64,000 nt of DNA from Agapanthus africanus (GCA_030015575.1 JASDDO010000024.1:216524996-216588995), one strand, 5' to 3'; positions 43,350-53,597 are shown, counted from the stretch's first letter. Made by a program: numbers and translations. The notes: generated by a model not told the origin, from the letters alone.

Positions 43350-43790
43350 GGCCGCGCGGTTATAGGAATTTTTGTCAGAGTGGACACCAAACAAAGTAAA
43401 ATACATTAACAAATTAAAAGTAAATATTATATAAAATTGTCAGATAATTTACAAAGTAGTAACAAGAGTTCAAAGAAAAGAACTTTTTCAATAAGAAGAT
43501 AATGCTTAATGAAATTCACCGGCACTTTGCTAAAATAAAAAATAGTTCAAAAAGTAATTATGGGCAGTGGGAATTGAACACAAACATTTTCTTGGGAAAC
43601 AAAATGCATTACCGACTGAGCTAAAACGTCATATCTACTTTTTAATGCCATAAACATACATGATATATGTCCAAAATATCTCAGTTCATGTTTATAACTG
43701 ATATTGTTTTCTCTTTCTTTCAAAATTTCAGCCGGGGGCATGTGAACCCTCCTACCGCCATCCCATCCCACTAGATCATCCTATCCCTGA
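43350..43790. repeat. Repeat-like segment with GCCGCGCGG and GCCGGGGGC ends and a tRNA-like core
   Basis: Begins near CAGGGCCGCGCGG and ends near CAGCCGGGGGCATGTG, phrases I associate with abundant plant non-autonomous repeats. It carries a tRNA-like block on the minus strand at 43556-43632. Family not assigned. Confidence 0.35.
43556..43632 (-). other. tRNA-like sequence with pol III A and B boxes
   Basis: Minus strand has TTAGCTCAGTCGGTAATGC (A box) and GTTCAATTCCCAC (B box) with plausible spacing. The acceptor ends do not pair, so it is a pseudo-tRNA or SINE head rather than a working tRNA gene. Confidence 0.45.
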
Positions 43791-43864
43791 TTAAATCTAC
43801 ACATGTAGTTGTAAATGCAATGATAGGTACAAGCAATCAAAGGCGTCTATGAAAAAGACAAACT

Positions 43865-44110
43865 TCTTTCCTCTAGTGGAGAAAGGATTCTCTTTATGTT
43901 GGTGGATTATTAAATGTGCATGAGGCAAGATAAGGTAGAGAGGATCATGAAAACAAACAAGCGTATCAAGTAGATTCCATTGGCTTTTTGCATTTGTTTT
44001 AGTTTCAATGGAATCGCAAAGATTTGGAGATAGTGGACGAAATATCTTAGAAAAAAGTTCAAAATGCACTTCTCTTCTAGAAGCACATTATTGTAGCACC
44101 CATAAAAGTT
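43865..44110 (+). repeat. ~245-bp dispersed repeat, copy 2
   Basis: Counterpart of 41225-41475, same orientation, about 2.64 kb away. The two could be ends of an unknown element or two separate insertions. Confidence 0.7.
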
Positions 44111-45100
44111 GGAGAATACAATATTCATTGCCAACCCTATTCTTGTTTTATTTATACCTGTTTTGTTAGTAACAGAAGCTTAGCTAGTGTACTAACCACG
44201 ACACCTAAAAGTAGGAATTGGTTGTTATATTTACTTTTTGAGTTATCTTGAAGAGAAATGCAAAAACCCTTGGAGAAAGGCAAAATTTCATAGTTAACCT
44301 CATCTTCTATTAGATCAGTAGGAATACTCTATAAGATATCCCGCAGTAAAATTTTGCTCTTTGCTATGTCGCTATATAGAACCTTAATTCGTAAGAGATG
44401 ACTTGAAAAACGAAAAAAAAATTGATTTAGGATAGGTAATGACTGACATAAGATAACTAAAAGGGGCACGTCTTTCTACAGAGATTTCCTGGATAATTAG
44501 ACCTAAACTATACTCAAATTGTGAACCTAGAAATTTTAGTCAGAGAGTCCTTGCATAACATATAACAAGGTTTTACTGAAAATTCCAATTTAATAGTACA
44601 AGAAAAATATTTTAATTGAAATATATGTGCATAATATAATTTTAAGCCGATATAATCATAAATGAAAAAAAAATTGTTTACAACAATACTATTGCAAGAC
44701 AAACTGATTTTATTGGGCATCATTGCAAAGTGTATATATAATCACATTTTTAGAAACGTAGAATATTATAAACTTAGTTTCTAAAGAAAATACGCCACAT
44801 CACATCTTTGTGTTAAGTTTATGAGCACATTAATATATATAATATACTCTCATATTGGTCTCAATAGCTAACATGGTTACGGGTTCCCTAAACTCCAGTT
44901 TCCTGGATATTCAATGCCAAACTCTAAAAATTAAAACCATGCCTCGTTTAGCAACCAAATGACCTCGATTTCAAAAATACATCGATGAAACCAAAGTATC
45001 CTGAAAGGCAGACCGCCGATACATTTACACCAAGATACCATCTGATGGAGGTCAGAATCTCTCTCAGATGTTGTCCTCCATCAATCAAGTTGCCAGCGGT
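44111..45100. other. AT-rich stretch without recognisable features
   Basis: No repeat pair, reading frame or RNA gene that I can support. From about 45000 it passes into sequence next to an LTR-like segment. Confidence 0.5.
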
Positions 45101-45109
45101 GATGAACGG

Positions 45110-45790
45110 TTAAGATTTGAGATGAGAGTTGAGCGTGTGGATCTCAATGGGTTGTTGGTTGTTGTTGACACCGAGCTTCCTGCAACGGAAGTCCCGAGAT
45201 AGGAAACCACCGTAGGACCCTCCGACGATCAAGTAAGTACCGAGAAATATTAGGACAGAGTAGCGGCGTATTGGAATGAGTTCGAGATATCTGAGTCGTC
45301 TAGAAGAGGGGTTTATATAGCGGTCGCCTAGAGCAAGCCGATGCGAGATTCTCGCCGTCACTTACATCCTTGCGTCACGTTTCGCGTTAATGGTAGGATA
45401 CGCCTATTAATAGCGAGATACGCTAGCGTAGGATGCGGGGCGTAGAGCGGCAGAGATCTCGTCGTGGTGAGATATACGTAGCCGTTATGGGGGCACTCGG
45501 GCTCCGTGCTCCTGACCAAATAAGGAAGCTGAGGAGTCTTGGTTATAGGGTAGCTCGGAAATGAGCTATGGCTGGCGGTCAGCCGAAGGGGGAACGTGCT
45601 CCGGGGAGGTCATCTGAAAGGTCGGGCGCAACCTCGGAGGCGAGGTGCAGAGGAATGTCCCCTATGCATCATGCTTATTCCAGCTCCACAGCCCCCAGGA
45701 ATATAGCGGGCTTACGTGGATGACACATCATCCACTACGTGTCGTGATCCGGAAAAATCCCACTTACGAGCATCATCATTATCCCCCACT
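45110..45790 (-). repeat. LTR-like segment of a second Tat-type element (minus)
   Basis: On the minus strand a polypurine run AGAGTGGGGGATAA (about 45787-45801) is followed by TGATGATGCTCG, a GC-rich U3-like part, a TATA box (TATATAAAC, 45311-45319) and a U5-like end. Past the other end GCTGGCAACTTGATTG followed by ATGGAGGACAACA resembles a decayed primer site and gag start. No partner LTR is visible, so both extent and identity are tentative. Confidence 0.45.
45311..45319 (-). promoter_or_regulatory. TATA box in LTR-like segment
   Basis: GCTATATAAACCCC on the minus strand, with GC-rich sequence upstream and a short leader downstream, as in LTR promoters. Confidence 0.5.
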
Positions 45791-45887
45791 CTCGTTCCGG
45801 CCTATTTGGATCGAGTCGAGAGTGGTTTGTTCGGTTTTCTCTGTTTAGTTTGGTGCCGAGGATTCTTCACAGTGGATTGTCCAGTTT

Positions 45888-45985
45888 TGACGTGGCATTT
45901 GGCAGCTGTGTCTCTTCGATCTCCGGATCCACGTGGCGTTTTACCGCGCGCCTTAATTTTCGTGCATATCCTCGATGACGTCAGC
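45888..45985 (+). promoter_or_regulatory. ACGT-core elements upstream of the opposite-strand gene of E
   Basis: TGACGTGGC (45888), CCACGTGGC (45929) and TGACGTCAGC (45976) are spaced over 100 bp, 240-340 bp upstream of the TATA box. ACGT-core motifs are plant bZIP sites (G-box, C-box, as-1-like). Confidence 0.5.
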
Positions 45986-46225
45986 GGATCAGTGAAAGGG
46001 TGGCGCCATAATGGAGACATTTCTTCGCTTGTTCAGGCCGTCGATTTCGTGCCACGTAGCCATAATTAGGTGGCGGATTACGAGACGTAGCTTCCGCCGG
46101 TTGGATCCGCGTAAGAGGGGAAATGCCTAATGGTTGGCTAGCGCCTAGCGTCATTAGGACCGTGAGGCGCGACTCTTTGTTCTGACGGGAGTGGACTTGG
46201 GCCGTCGGATGGTTTTTTCTGAGTG

Positions 46226-46235
46226 TATAAATAGG
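46226..46235 (+). promoter_or_regulatory. TATA box, opposite-strand gene 1 of E
   Basis: TATAAATAGG preceded by GTGGACTTGGGCCGTCGGAT, with the first coding-like block about 140 bp downstream. Confidence 0.6.
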
Positions 46236-46370
46236 GAGGCATATCCTTAGGAAACACCTTTGCTTCGCTTGCCTCCTGTCATCTGAGAATTGCTCGGCAC
46301 TTCGTCCCTTAGGTCGGATCCCTAGTCAAAATCCATCCTCAGCCACTCTTCCCTTGAATCAGGTCAGATA

Positions 46371-47775
46371 TCTTCCTCTAATGTTTTAGTAGATGTAGCT
46401 AGGGTTGAGTCAGGCGATGAGGCTTCAGCCTCTGAAGCCGAATCCAGTAGGTCGTCTTCATCTTCTTCGGCTTCTGATAGCCAAGGAAGTTCTTCTTTTT
46501 CCGCGTCGGGTTCGCCCCCAAGGGGTGGTGATACCCTTGTTCTTCGTCGTCGGGAGGCTAAAAGGGCCCCCAAGGTGCGTATCGAGAATTCTAGTGATGC
46601 GGCCTCGAAGCTGAATAGGTCAGACGGGCTTTCCGATATCCGGACTCGTTTCCATATTCCCTTTGGCTACTCGCTCCGTCTGGCTAGGGAGGGTGAATAG
46701 GCAGACCAGGTACAGGGTAATGAGATTGCTTTGTAACTGGAAGCGTTTTGAGCAGGGATGCGTCTGCCCTTTTCACCCGAGATTTACGCCGTACTTCATT
46801 GTTTCCAACTTACCCCGGGCTAGCTAGCACCGAATTTGTGGAGGATTCTCCTCGGGTTCCTGGTATGGCTGAAAATTTATCGGATCCCCTTCAATTTAGG
46901 TCTTTTTCTATCCTTTCTCTGTAACAAGAATCACCCAGGTACTCGTAAGGATGAGCCGAGTTGGGTTTACTTCTCTTTTAAAAAGCATAAGGGTAGGGAG
47001 GCCGGGTCGGAGGTAGTGGTTGTCCCTTCTTCCATCCATGTGTGGAAGGAGAAGTTTCTGTTCGTCGGACCTCCGAAGGGAGAGGAATGGCCAGTGCCCA
47101 CCAAGTGGCACAGGGCAGATTGCCCGAGGGCCAACCAGTCAAGCGCCCCGAAGGTGGTGGTTGTGTCACGGTGGGAGTCGATCCAGCATGCCGACGCTTT
47201 GCTTTCCGAGCAGGCATTGAGCTGGGAGGGACTCAGTCTCGCACGCTTCATGGGCAATTTAAACCGCCGATCAATTTAGACTTAGCATAGTTTGTCATTC
47301 CTATTGCTAACCCTTTCTTTCGTTTTCTTTCGCAGAGCCTATGGATCGATCAAAGATCATGGTCGCCCTGGCCGCCAATGTGCAGGGAAGGAAAGGCGGC
47401 GGCGGTCGCTCATCTAAGCCCGCGCCAGGCGTGGAGCCCCGGCAGGGTCCTCCCGCAAAGGTCGCCGTCACTCTGCCCGTCCTGAAGAAGCGCGGGAGCG
47501 AAGGGCAAAAACATGCCCGGGACAAGCTCCCCAGGTGAGACCGAAGGCGCCTTCCTCCACCGAGTCTCTGGACAAGAGACTTAAGAAGATTGTTTTTCGG
47601 CCGCCCCCGGCTCGAATACAGGTGTAGGAAGGTGACTTCTGCAACGAGGTGCCGTTGGGGCTTTCCGTGGTCGAAAGCCTGCTGGCGGATATGGAGAACG
47701 CAGCGGGGGCCAAGATTCCCCGGGACACCATGAAGGCCCAGGTTGCAGCGATAGCTCAGGAGGCCGTCCAGGTTG
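46371..47775 (+). pseudogene. Opposite-strand gene of E, N-terminal blocks ('putative gypsy type transposon' PF04195-like), broken
   Basis: The first part (about 46395-46700) encodes a Ser/Asp/Glu-rich region (SGDEASASEAESSRSSSSSS) then FHIPFGYSLRLA. The middle (about 46740-47170) has AGMRLPFSPEIYAVL, NLWRILLGFLVWLKIY, GLFLSFLCNKN, WVYFSFKK, SSIHVWKEKFLFV and WPVPTKWHRADCP, which matches my memory of the PF04195 domain found in many plant transposon-linked proteins. The third part (47341-47775) is basic and Gly/Pro-rich, ending near NAAGAKIPRDTMKAQVAAIA, with a splice-donor-like edge after it. Function unknown. It is broken with several breaks. Confidence 0.6.
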
Positions 47776-47832
47776 GTGATATTTCTTTAAATTTTCCAAA
47801 TGGTTTTTCCTCCGTTTTAGTCCCTGGCGAAT

Positions 47833-47837
47833 GTTGT
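47833..47837. repeat. Target-site duplication GTTGT, left
   Basis: Pairs with 50622-50626 around the solo LTR. Confidence 0.75.
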
Positions 47838-50621
47838 TGTCACGCCCCGCTTCCCAATAGATGGAAACGGTGACGTAGCAGGCCCGCGACGTATTTACTA
47901 AGAAATAAATACGTTAAGTGTAATTAAGTAATATATAAAAATGCACAAGAATGACAAGTGATATAAAATAAACAGCAACTTTATTTACATTCATCTTTAC
48001 ATATAACTGTTTGAAAATGAAAAGATACAATGATAATAAGTAGTGCCTAAACAATAGCATAAAGGAAAGTAAGTATAAGGAACTAGAAGTCAGGATGTGC
48101 CGCAAGCTGGTCCAAGTCCTCCTGGCTCGACTCAATCTCCTGAGAGTCCGGTCCTCCTGACGATCATTCCAAAGAAAGAAATAGAAAGTAATTTCGTCAG
48201 CGAACTAGCGCTTGGTAAGTCCCAAAAGAAGAAAGAGAATATAACAAGTAATGTGAAATGAACAAGTAAGTTGTGGTTGATTGGTTACTGTTATACGATA
48301 GTTATTATAACATAGTTGTTTGTAGCTTGATACAGAAGGTATTCATGTATACGAGAGGAGTCTATCTTACCCCGTGGATTATGGTAACATGTAGTACAAG
48401 GCCCCGTCATAACCTACGAGACAACGACACGAGAATTCATATAGGTGTTTTTTAAGTGACCTCTCGTGCTACGATATACGTTCCGTACCAATCTACCCCT
48501 TTATCCCGGCGTAATGTATTGTATAGATTATGCTTACAAGTCTTTCCGAAACCATGCATACAAAATGTTCAAGTATTCATGTTCAGCATGTAGTCAAGTA
48601 TTCAAGTAGTCAAGTCAATTCAAGTCAAGTGTACATATTTGATATTGATATTTGCATTCAAGTATTTATGTTCATGATCAAGTATTCATGTTTGATTTTG
48701 GATTCAGATTTGGATTAGACTCAGACTGAGTCTAACACTTGTAACTGATTTAGCTCTTGACTTAGGTTCGGGAGTCATCGGTAACTGCTGCACATGGACA
48801 GCAGGATTTGTGTCTTTTTCCAAGACAATTATCATTAATAACTCCATTAAGTTGTCTACCTTAAGGCAAGCACTCACTTTCTCCGGCTCCCCGGGACTCA
48901 AGAGAATTGATCCCGCTTAAACCTATATTTACTAAAGTCCTTAAGATATTGTTTTTATATAACTCGAGGGGGTTTTATGAAAAATATATTAATATAGATT
49001 AAAATAAAACCTCGAGGGTGATTAGTATTATTTAGGGTTGTCATGAGCATGGATTTTAAGTATTGGGTATTTTAGTGATAAATACTTAGCATTTGAAAGT
49101 TCATGGTATTTTATTAAAAAATCTTGCCCTTTTTGGTATCTTGATAGTATTTTATTGTCATTTATTAATCTTTTCATTTTTTGAAAAAATATAGATTTAT
49201 TATATTTTGAAACTATGGATTTATAATTTTATATAACTTTAATTTTAAAAAATAATTTTATTTTATTTAGAAAATTCGTATTTCTTAAAAACCGTATTTA
49301 AATCCTTTCGAGATCGAATGCTCCGTGAGGAGGTCTGCATCTCGCTCTACTAGCCCAAGAATGTGCGATAATCCGCACCATACATTAGCGGGTCCCCTAA
49401 AGAGATTTGTAAATGCATAATTGCAAAACAAATGAAATACCGCTTTAAAGAAATCCGGTTTTAGAATTATGTGGTATTTTATTGTAAATTTTATTCTTCG
49501 AAACGAAAATACATACAAAAGAAGTATCGTGCTATGGAACCAAGTGTGTGTGTGTGGTAGGTCATGACCCCGTGAAGTTTTCCTAAAGGTATTGTTAAGC
49601 ATGTTTTGTCAAAAAGATGTGATAACAAAGTTCAAGGTATTTTAATGTAAAAGTTCAAATATGGTTATTTTACATGAGATTCTTAAATAAAATTGATTCT
49701 AAACATTTATATTTAAGATTACAAGTATTGTGTAAAAACTTGGTTGATCAAAGAATAAAGGAGAAGGAGTTTCTAGGGTTTAGAAAAAGGATATCGGTAT
49801 TAACTCCACTTACCGATATAAATTTTAAAATGGAATTTCAATGAAGTGAAATAGAGATTGGGAGGGACTTACGGTTTAGAAATCTCAAAGAGAGGTTGAA
49901 GAAAATGGGATGTGCTTCGTAGTATCGCGGGAGCTCCGGAATAGGCTTCGGTCTTCGCCGAAACCAACTTTCTTGCTAACTCCTTTTTATTTCACTTGCA
50001 CTAGAAACTTTTTAAAGAGTTTTGGATAGAATTTTCAGAATGGTGCTGAGCTAAAGTGTAGGGTGGTATTTATAGTGGAGAATTAGGGTTTGGGAATTAA
50101 AAGTGTAGATTAAAAGCATTAAAATTGTGATAAATTATGAATTGAAATGTCCCTGTTTGATTACAGGGAAATCAAACAGTACAGAGGAGTTAGGGGTATG
50201 TGAAGAGACAAGTGTGCAGAGCACGGGACCATTTGGCCACCATCTACCCGTTCCTGCCGGCCCCAAGCCCAAATTCGCCAGTCGTTTTGTGCTATCTGGC
50301 ATTGAGATTAGTGCTAGCTGATTAAATCCATATTTACTCCTTTTTCCACATGTTTGATTTTTCTGAACTTTTCATTTCCCGTGTATTGCACGTGCAATCT
50401 TGTGGGCTTCCAAAAAGTTAAAAAATCCAGAAAAAATAATGTGTCTGATGGGAATCGAACACACAGGCTACGTCGCAGTAGTGCAAGGCATTACCAATGA
50501 TCTACAAGTTGTTTCTTGCTGTTATATAAAAAAAGTAACTTATAAATCAAGCTCAGGCTGTAAAACTCATTTCTTGTATATTAACAGTAAAATTTCCGTA
50601 CAAGATTTTAGAGTCGTTACA
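47838..50621 (+). mobile_element. Solo LTR, 2.78 kb, chromovirus (Tekay-like)
   Basis: Starts TGTCACGCCCCGC and ends GAGTCGTTACA, flanked by the 5-bp duplication GTTGT (47833-47837 and 50622-50626). It has no coding capacity. Its length and TGTCACGCCCC start recall long Tekay/Del chromovirus LTRs; the family is tentative. One LTR with a single target duplication is the footprint of recombination between two LTRs. Near its right end is a tRNA-like block (50437-50505, minus). Confidence 0.75.
50437..50505 (-). other. tRNA-like sequence in solo LTR
   Basis: Minus strand has TAGATCATTGGTAATGCC (A-box-like) and GTGTTCGATTCCCATC (B box). Anticodon arm and acceptor do not fold as a normal tRNA, so this is a pseudo-tRNA or SINE head. 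Confidence 0.4.
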
Positions 50622-50626
50622 GTTGT
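50622..50626. repeat. Target-site duplication GTTGT, right
   Basis: Pairs with 47833-47837. Confidence 0.75.
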
Positions 50627-50640
50627 TAGCATTGTTCTGC

Positions 50641-51251
50641 AGGTCTTTCAACACTGCGCTCCCTTAGCCGCCATGGAGACTGAGGAAGTTGCCCTGGCGA
50701 TGAAAAAGGCCGAGGAGATATCCTCGCATGAGGAAGAACTCCTCGCAAAATTGAAAGAGGTCGAGGACAACGCTTCCTCCCTTGAGTCGAGGCTGGTCTC
50801 AAAGGGCTTGAAGGCCACGAGACTGAAGGAGTCTCACCGGGCCCTGATTGAGTCTAACCGGGCTCTTCAGGCCCAGATCAATGAGGTTAACGAGCTCTTC
50901 AAATCCATGAGGAAGCAGAGAGACTCATTCAAGGGTGATGCCCGGGCGGCCCATGAGGCGACAAAACGGGCCTAGAAGAGGGCGGAAAAGGCTGTGGAGG
51001 ACTACAAAGTGTCCGACCGGTTCTACGTCGACCTGGCCGATTCAACGGTCGTTGGGTGGCATAACGCTCTCGACGCCGTCAAGGAGGCGACGCCCAGGTT
51101 CGATGACCAGGAGCTCCGCGTGAGGCACCCCCTCCTGGAGGAAAAGCCAAAATGCAGAGGCGCCGAGCAGGCAAGCGGAAGCGTCGAGCAGGTAGACGGA
51201 GGCTCCGAGCAGGCGGACGGGGAGGAGACTTTGGTCAAGAGGATGAATTGA
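50641..51251 (+). pseudogene. Opposite-strand gene of E, C-terminal coiled-coil block
   Basis: Follows a TTCTGCAG splice-acceptor-like edge. It encodes METEEVALAMKKAEEISSHE, then Glu/Lys/Leu-rich heptads (EEELLAKLKEVED, LESRLVSKGLKATRLKES, LQAQINEVNELFKSMRK), FYVDLADSTVVGWHNALDAV and a Gly/Glu tail with three EQA(S/D)G-type repeats near the end. This is a long coiled coil. It probably belongs to the same gene as 46371-47775, interrupted by the solo LTR. Broken. Confidence 0.6.
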
Positions 51252-51740
51252 ATTCACCGCTCTCCCTATTCCCTCCTTTTCCTTTGTAAGCTTTCGGGCA
51301 ATTTTGTAGCTATTTTGCAGAGTTGAAGAGCTCATAATACCTTGTACATAATCTTGATATTAATAAAATATTTTAGCATGTATGCAATGTGCCTGATTGG
51401 AATGTACTTGTTTTTGCTTCTCTTTTTCCAAGTGTAGATAGACCGGTGTTCCTCCTCACCCCGAAGTCGAGGTGACGTGAGATGAGCAAACAATAGATTT
51501 ATTCTTCTAAGTATAGATAGGCCGGTACCCCGTTTAACCCGGAGATGAGGTGTGGCATGAGTCGAGTGCACTTACCAGAGCATGGTGCTATCATTTCTTC
51601 GAATTCGAGTGGGGTTGGAGTTCGGCCGGCTATCGACCGAACCCGAGCTTTATTTACTTGGGCCGTGTTAGGAGTTTGCCTACTTCGAGTACGAGCTCCA
51701 GGTAGAGGTCGGCTTGCTGGTTTCAACGCGAGGCCTTAAG
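51252..51740. other. 3' flank of the opposite-strand gene of E
   Basis: AT-rich with AATAAAATATTTTAGCATG near 51361, a possible poly(A) region, then two GAT(A)G(A/G)CCGGT phrases (about 51438, 51518). No gene is seen. Confidence 0.45.
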
Positions 51741-51779
51741 ATCCACTTTTGATGCCGAGCAGGAAGCTATCCAACAGCC

Positions 51780-52150
51780 TCGTGATAAGGGCTTCGGGAT
51801 CCACGGCATCGTTGAGCAGAAAGTTTCCCGTTGTGGATGGCTCGGACAGGAATCTACCCGGGGGCTTCATGAAGAGAGCTTTGGATCCACGGCGTCATTG
51901 GGCGAGAAGTTGCCCGCTGTGGATGGCCTGGGCAGGAATCTACCTGGGGGCCTCATAAAGAGAGCTTTGGATCCACGGTGTCGTTGGGCAAGAAGCTACT
52001 CGCTATGGATAGACCGGGCAGGAATCTACCTGGTTGCCTCGTGAAGAGGTCTTTGAATCCACGACGTCGTTGGGCAGGAAGATGGCCACTGTGGATGGCC
52101 CGGGCAGGAATCTACCCAGTTGCCTCGTGAAGAGGGCTTTCCGATCAAGA
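51780..52150. repeat. 86-bp tandem array in E
   Basis: Four units plus part. Each has GATCCACGGCGTCGTTGGGC, then GTGGATGGCC(T/C)GGGCAGG and AATCTACC. Unit starts are at about 51798, 51883, 51969 and 52055. Position between the opposite-strand gene and the expected pol matches the 60-bp array of Tat B; the sequence is different. Confidence 0.85.
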
Positions 52151-52226
52151 ATCTAATCGCGTTGATTGGCCAATTGATGACGAGATTTCCATGACGCCAA
52201 TATCTGCGCATTATTGATTCCTGGTG

Positions 52227-52446
52227 CCACGTGGTGTGTGGCGGATATCTCAAGATCCATACGAATCTTTCGAAGACGTCGTTCAATCTTCCCTGATCCA
52301 TGTGAAAGGGAGGGGGCCAATAGCCAGGCGCCGTGTGGCGGTGCCATATCGAGTGGTGTGATACGTATGATGATACTCCGTAATTTGCACCTTGGTGGGA
52401 GAGGATCTCGACCGTTGTGGAATTTTCGTTGAGGTTATAAATAAGG
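52227..52446 (+). promoter_or_regulatory. Second promoter-like region in E
   Basis: CCACGTGG at 52227 and TATAAATAAGG at 52436-52446, followed by a CT-rich leader and a start codon at 52557. Layout resembles the promoter at 45888-46235. Confidence 0.5.
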
Positions 52447-52556
52447 GATCCTTGGCCCCCTCTCAGGCGCTCCTGCCGATTTATTTTTAGTTATCTTTGT
52501 CTCTTCCCCTTTTTCTTTGGCTGATCTCCATAGTTCATTGTTTCCTGGCCGACAAT

Positions 52557-52811
52557 ATGTACAACATCAGAGACATCGTGACACACAACGATGTCTACCA
52601 TTATGATTTTGACAGTTCCGAGGTGACATATGAAGCCGTGATAAGTCTTCTGGAGCGTCACTTTAGGCGGTTACTCCCGCGCCGATCTTCTCTCCTGCAG
52701 GTGCTCATCTACATGAACTGGAAGTCTTCCCCCGGTGTTTTAGGGCGTTGTCCTAATAAGCACTGGAGGAGGCTGTCGACAAGATGCGCACGACCCATGA
52801 GTCGGGCCTGA
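52557..52811 (+). CDS. Short unrecognised frame after second promoter, partial
   Basis: Begins MYNIRDIVTHNDVYHYDFDS and continues EVTYEAVISLLERHFRRLLP. I do not recognise a family. A splice-donor-like GCAG/GTGCTC lies near 52700, so the true coding block may stop there. The sequence is cut at 52916 by the next Tat element, so any gene here is truncated in the window. Confidence 0.3.
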   Translation: MYNIRDIVTHNDVYHYDFDSSEVTYEAVISLLERHFRRLLPRRSSLLQVLIYMNWKSSPGVLGRCPNKHWRRLSTRCARPMSRA

Positions 52812-53067
52812 TCTCGAAGAGCAGGCGAGACCGCTCGACAGACATCCTTCGCCAATCTTTTCAGCAGAGCTTGAGCATAGCTTCATGTTCGACGGCGGGA
52901 GTTCCTGATGGAACCTGTTTACCCTAATCAGAGCAAAGCTCTGTTCAAATTCCGAGGAGGGAGATGAAGCAACGCTTCATCTTCCCCCAATCAGAGCAAA
53001 GCTCTGCTTTGAAAATTTAAAATTTAATAAATGAAGCAACGCTTCAGCTGCGCAAGCACTGCGCTGC

Positions 53068-53225
53068 ACGACACGTGTCAGCGCGGATGCGCTATCGCGG
53101 ATGCGCTGCGCTCTGCGCGACACGTGTCAGCGCGGATGCGCTATCGCAATTGCGCTGCGCTCTGTGCTGCGCGAAACGTGTCAGCGCGGATGCGCTAGCG
53201 CAGTTGCACTGCGCGACACGTGTCA
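53068..53225 (+). repeat. GACACGTGTC units in U3 of Tat F
   Basis: Three exact GACACGTGTC palindromes and one GAAACGTGTC, each followed by AGCGCGGATGCGCT or a variant. They lie upstream of the TATA box. Confidence 0.8.
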
Positions 53226-53408
53226 CGCGCTGGGGTATCTGCGCCAAATAGAATTAAATTTCTAAGAAATCTTTTCTGTTCTTATTAAAACAAGAAGATT
53301 TTCTTCTGTAAAACAGAGGCCTTCGGATCAAAGATCCAACGGTGAGGAAAATTCCCCAAATCACTCAGAGAATGATCTCTTTAACAAATTTAACTAATTT
53401 ATGAGCAC

Positions 53409-53418
53409 TATAAAAAGG
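53409..53418 (+). promoter_or_regulatory. TATA box of Tat F LTR
   Basis: TATAAAAAGG, in the position of the Tat B TATA box. Confidence 0.65.
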
Positions 53419-53597
53419 ACCCTAAACCTCAATTCAAAGGAACATTTTTCTTTAAAAAAAATGTCAAGAACTTCAAACAGAGAGAACTCTGAGAAAATTC
53501 CAAGAAAAAGGTAAAGAACCTTCATGAAATAGAAGAAATTTCTTCTAATAGATCATTGATCTAAAAACAAGATCAATGATCTTTACATAAAAAAAAT

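Larger units (their letters stand above)
45791..52915 (-). mobile_element. 3' part of Tat-type element E, broken, with opposite-strand genes
   Basis: By analogy with Tat B: next to the LTR-like segment (45110-45790) comes a plus-strand gene with its own TATA box (46226) and several coding blocks (46371-51251), then an 86-bp tandem array (51780-52150), then another TATA box and gene start (52436, 52557). In Tat B the same order LTR, opposite-strand gene, tandem array, pol is seen. The pol of E is not in the window: the second 23-kb-family element cuts in at 52916. The reading as one element is an inference. It is broken. Confidence 0.45.

Noticed and set aside
43556-43632. A functional tRNA gene
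   Set aside because: A and B boxes are present but the acceptor stem does not pair and the anticodon arm is not clear.
46364-46614. Minus-strand acidic frame and plus-strand alternative frames over 46364-46614
   Set aside because: Shadows of the Ser/Glu-rich block of the opposite-strand gene, which fits the TATA box and downstream domain better.
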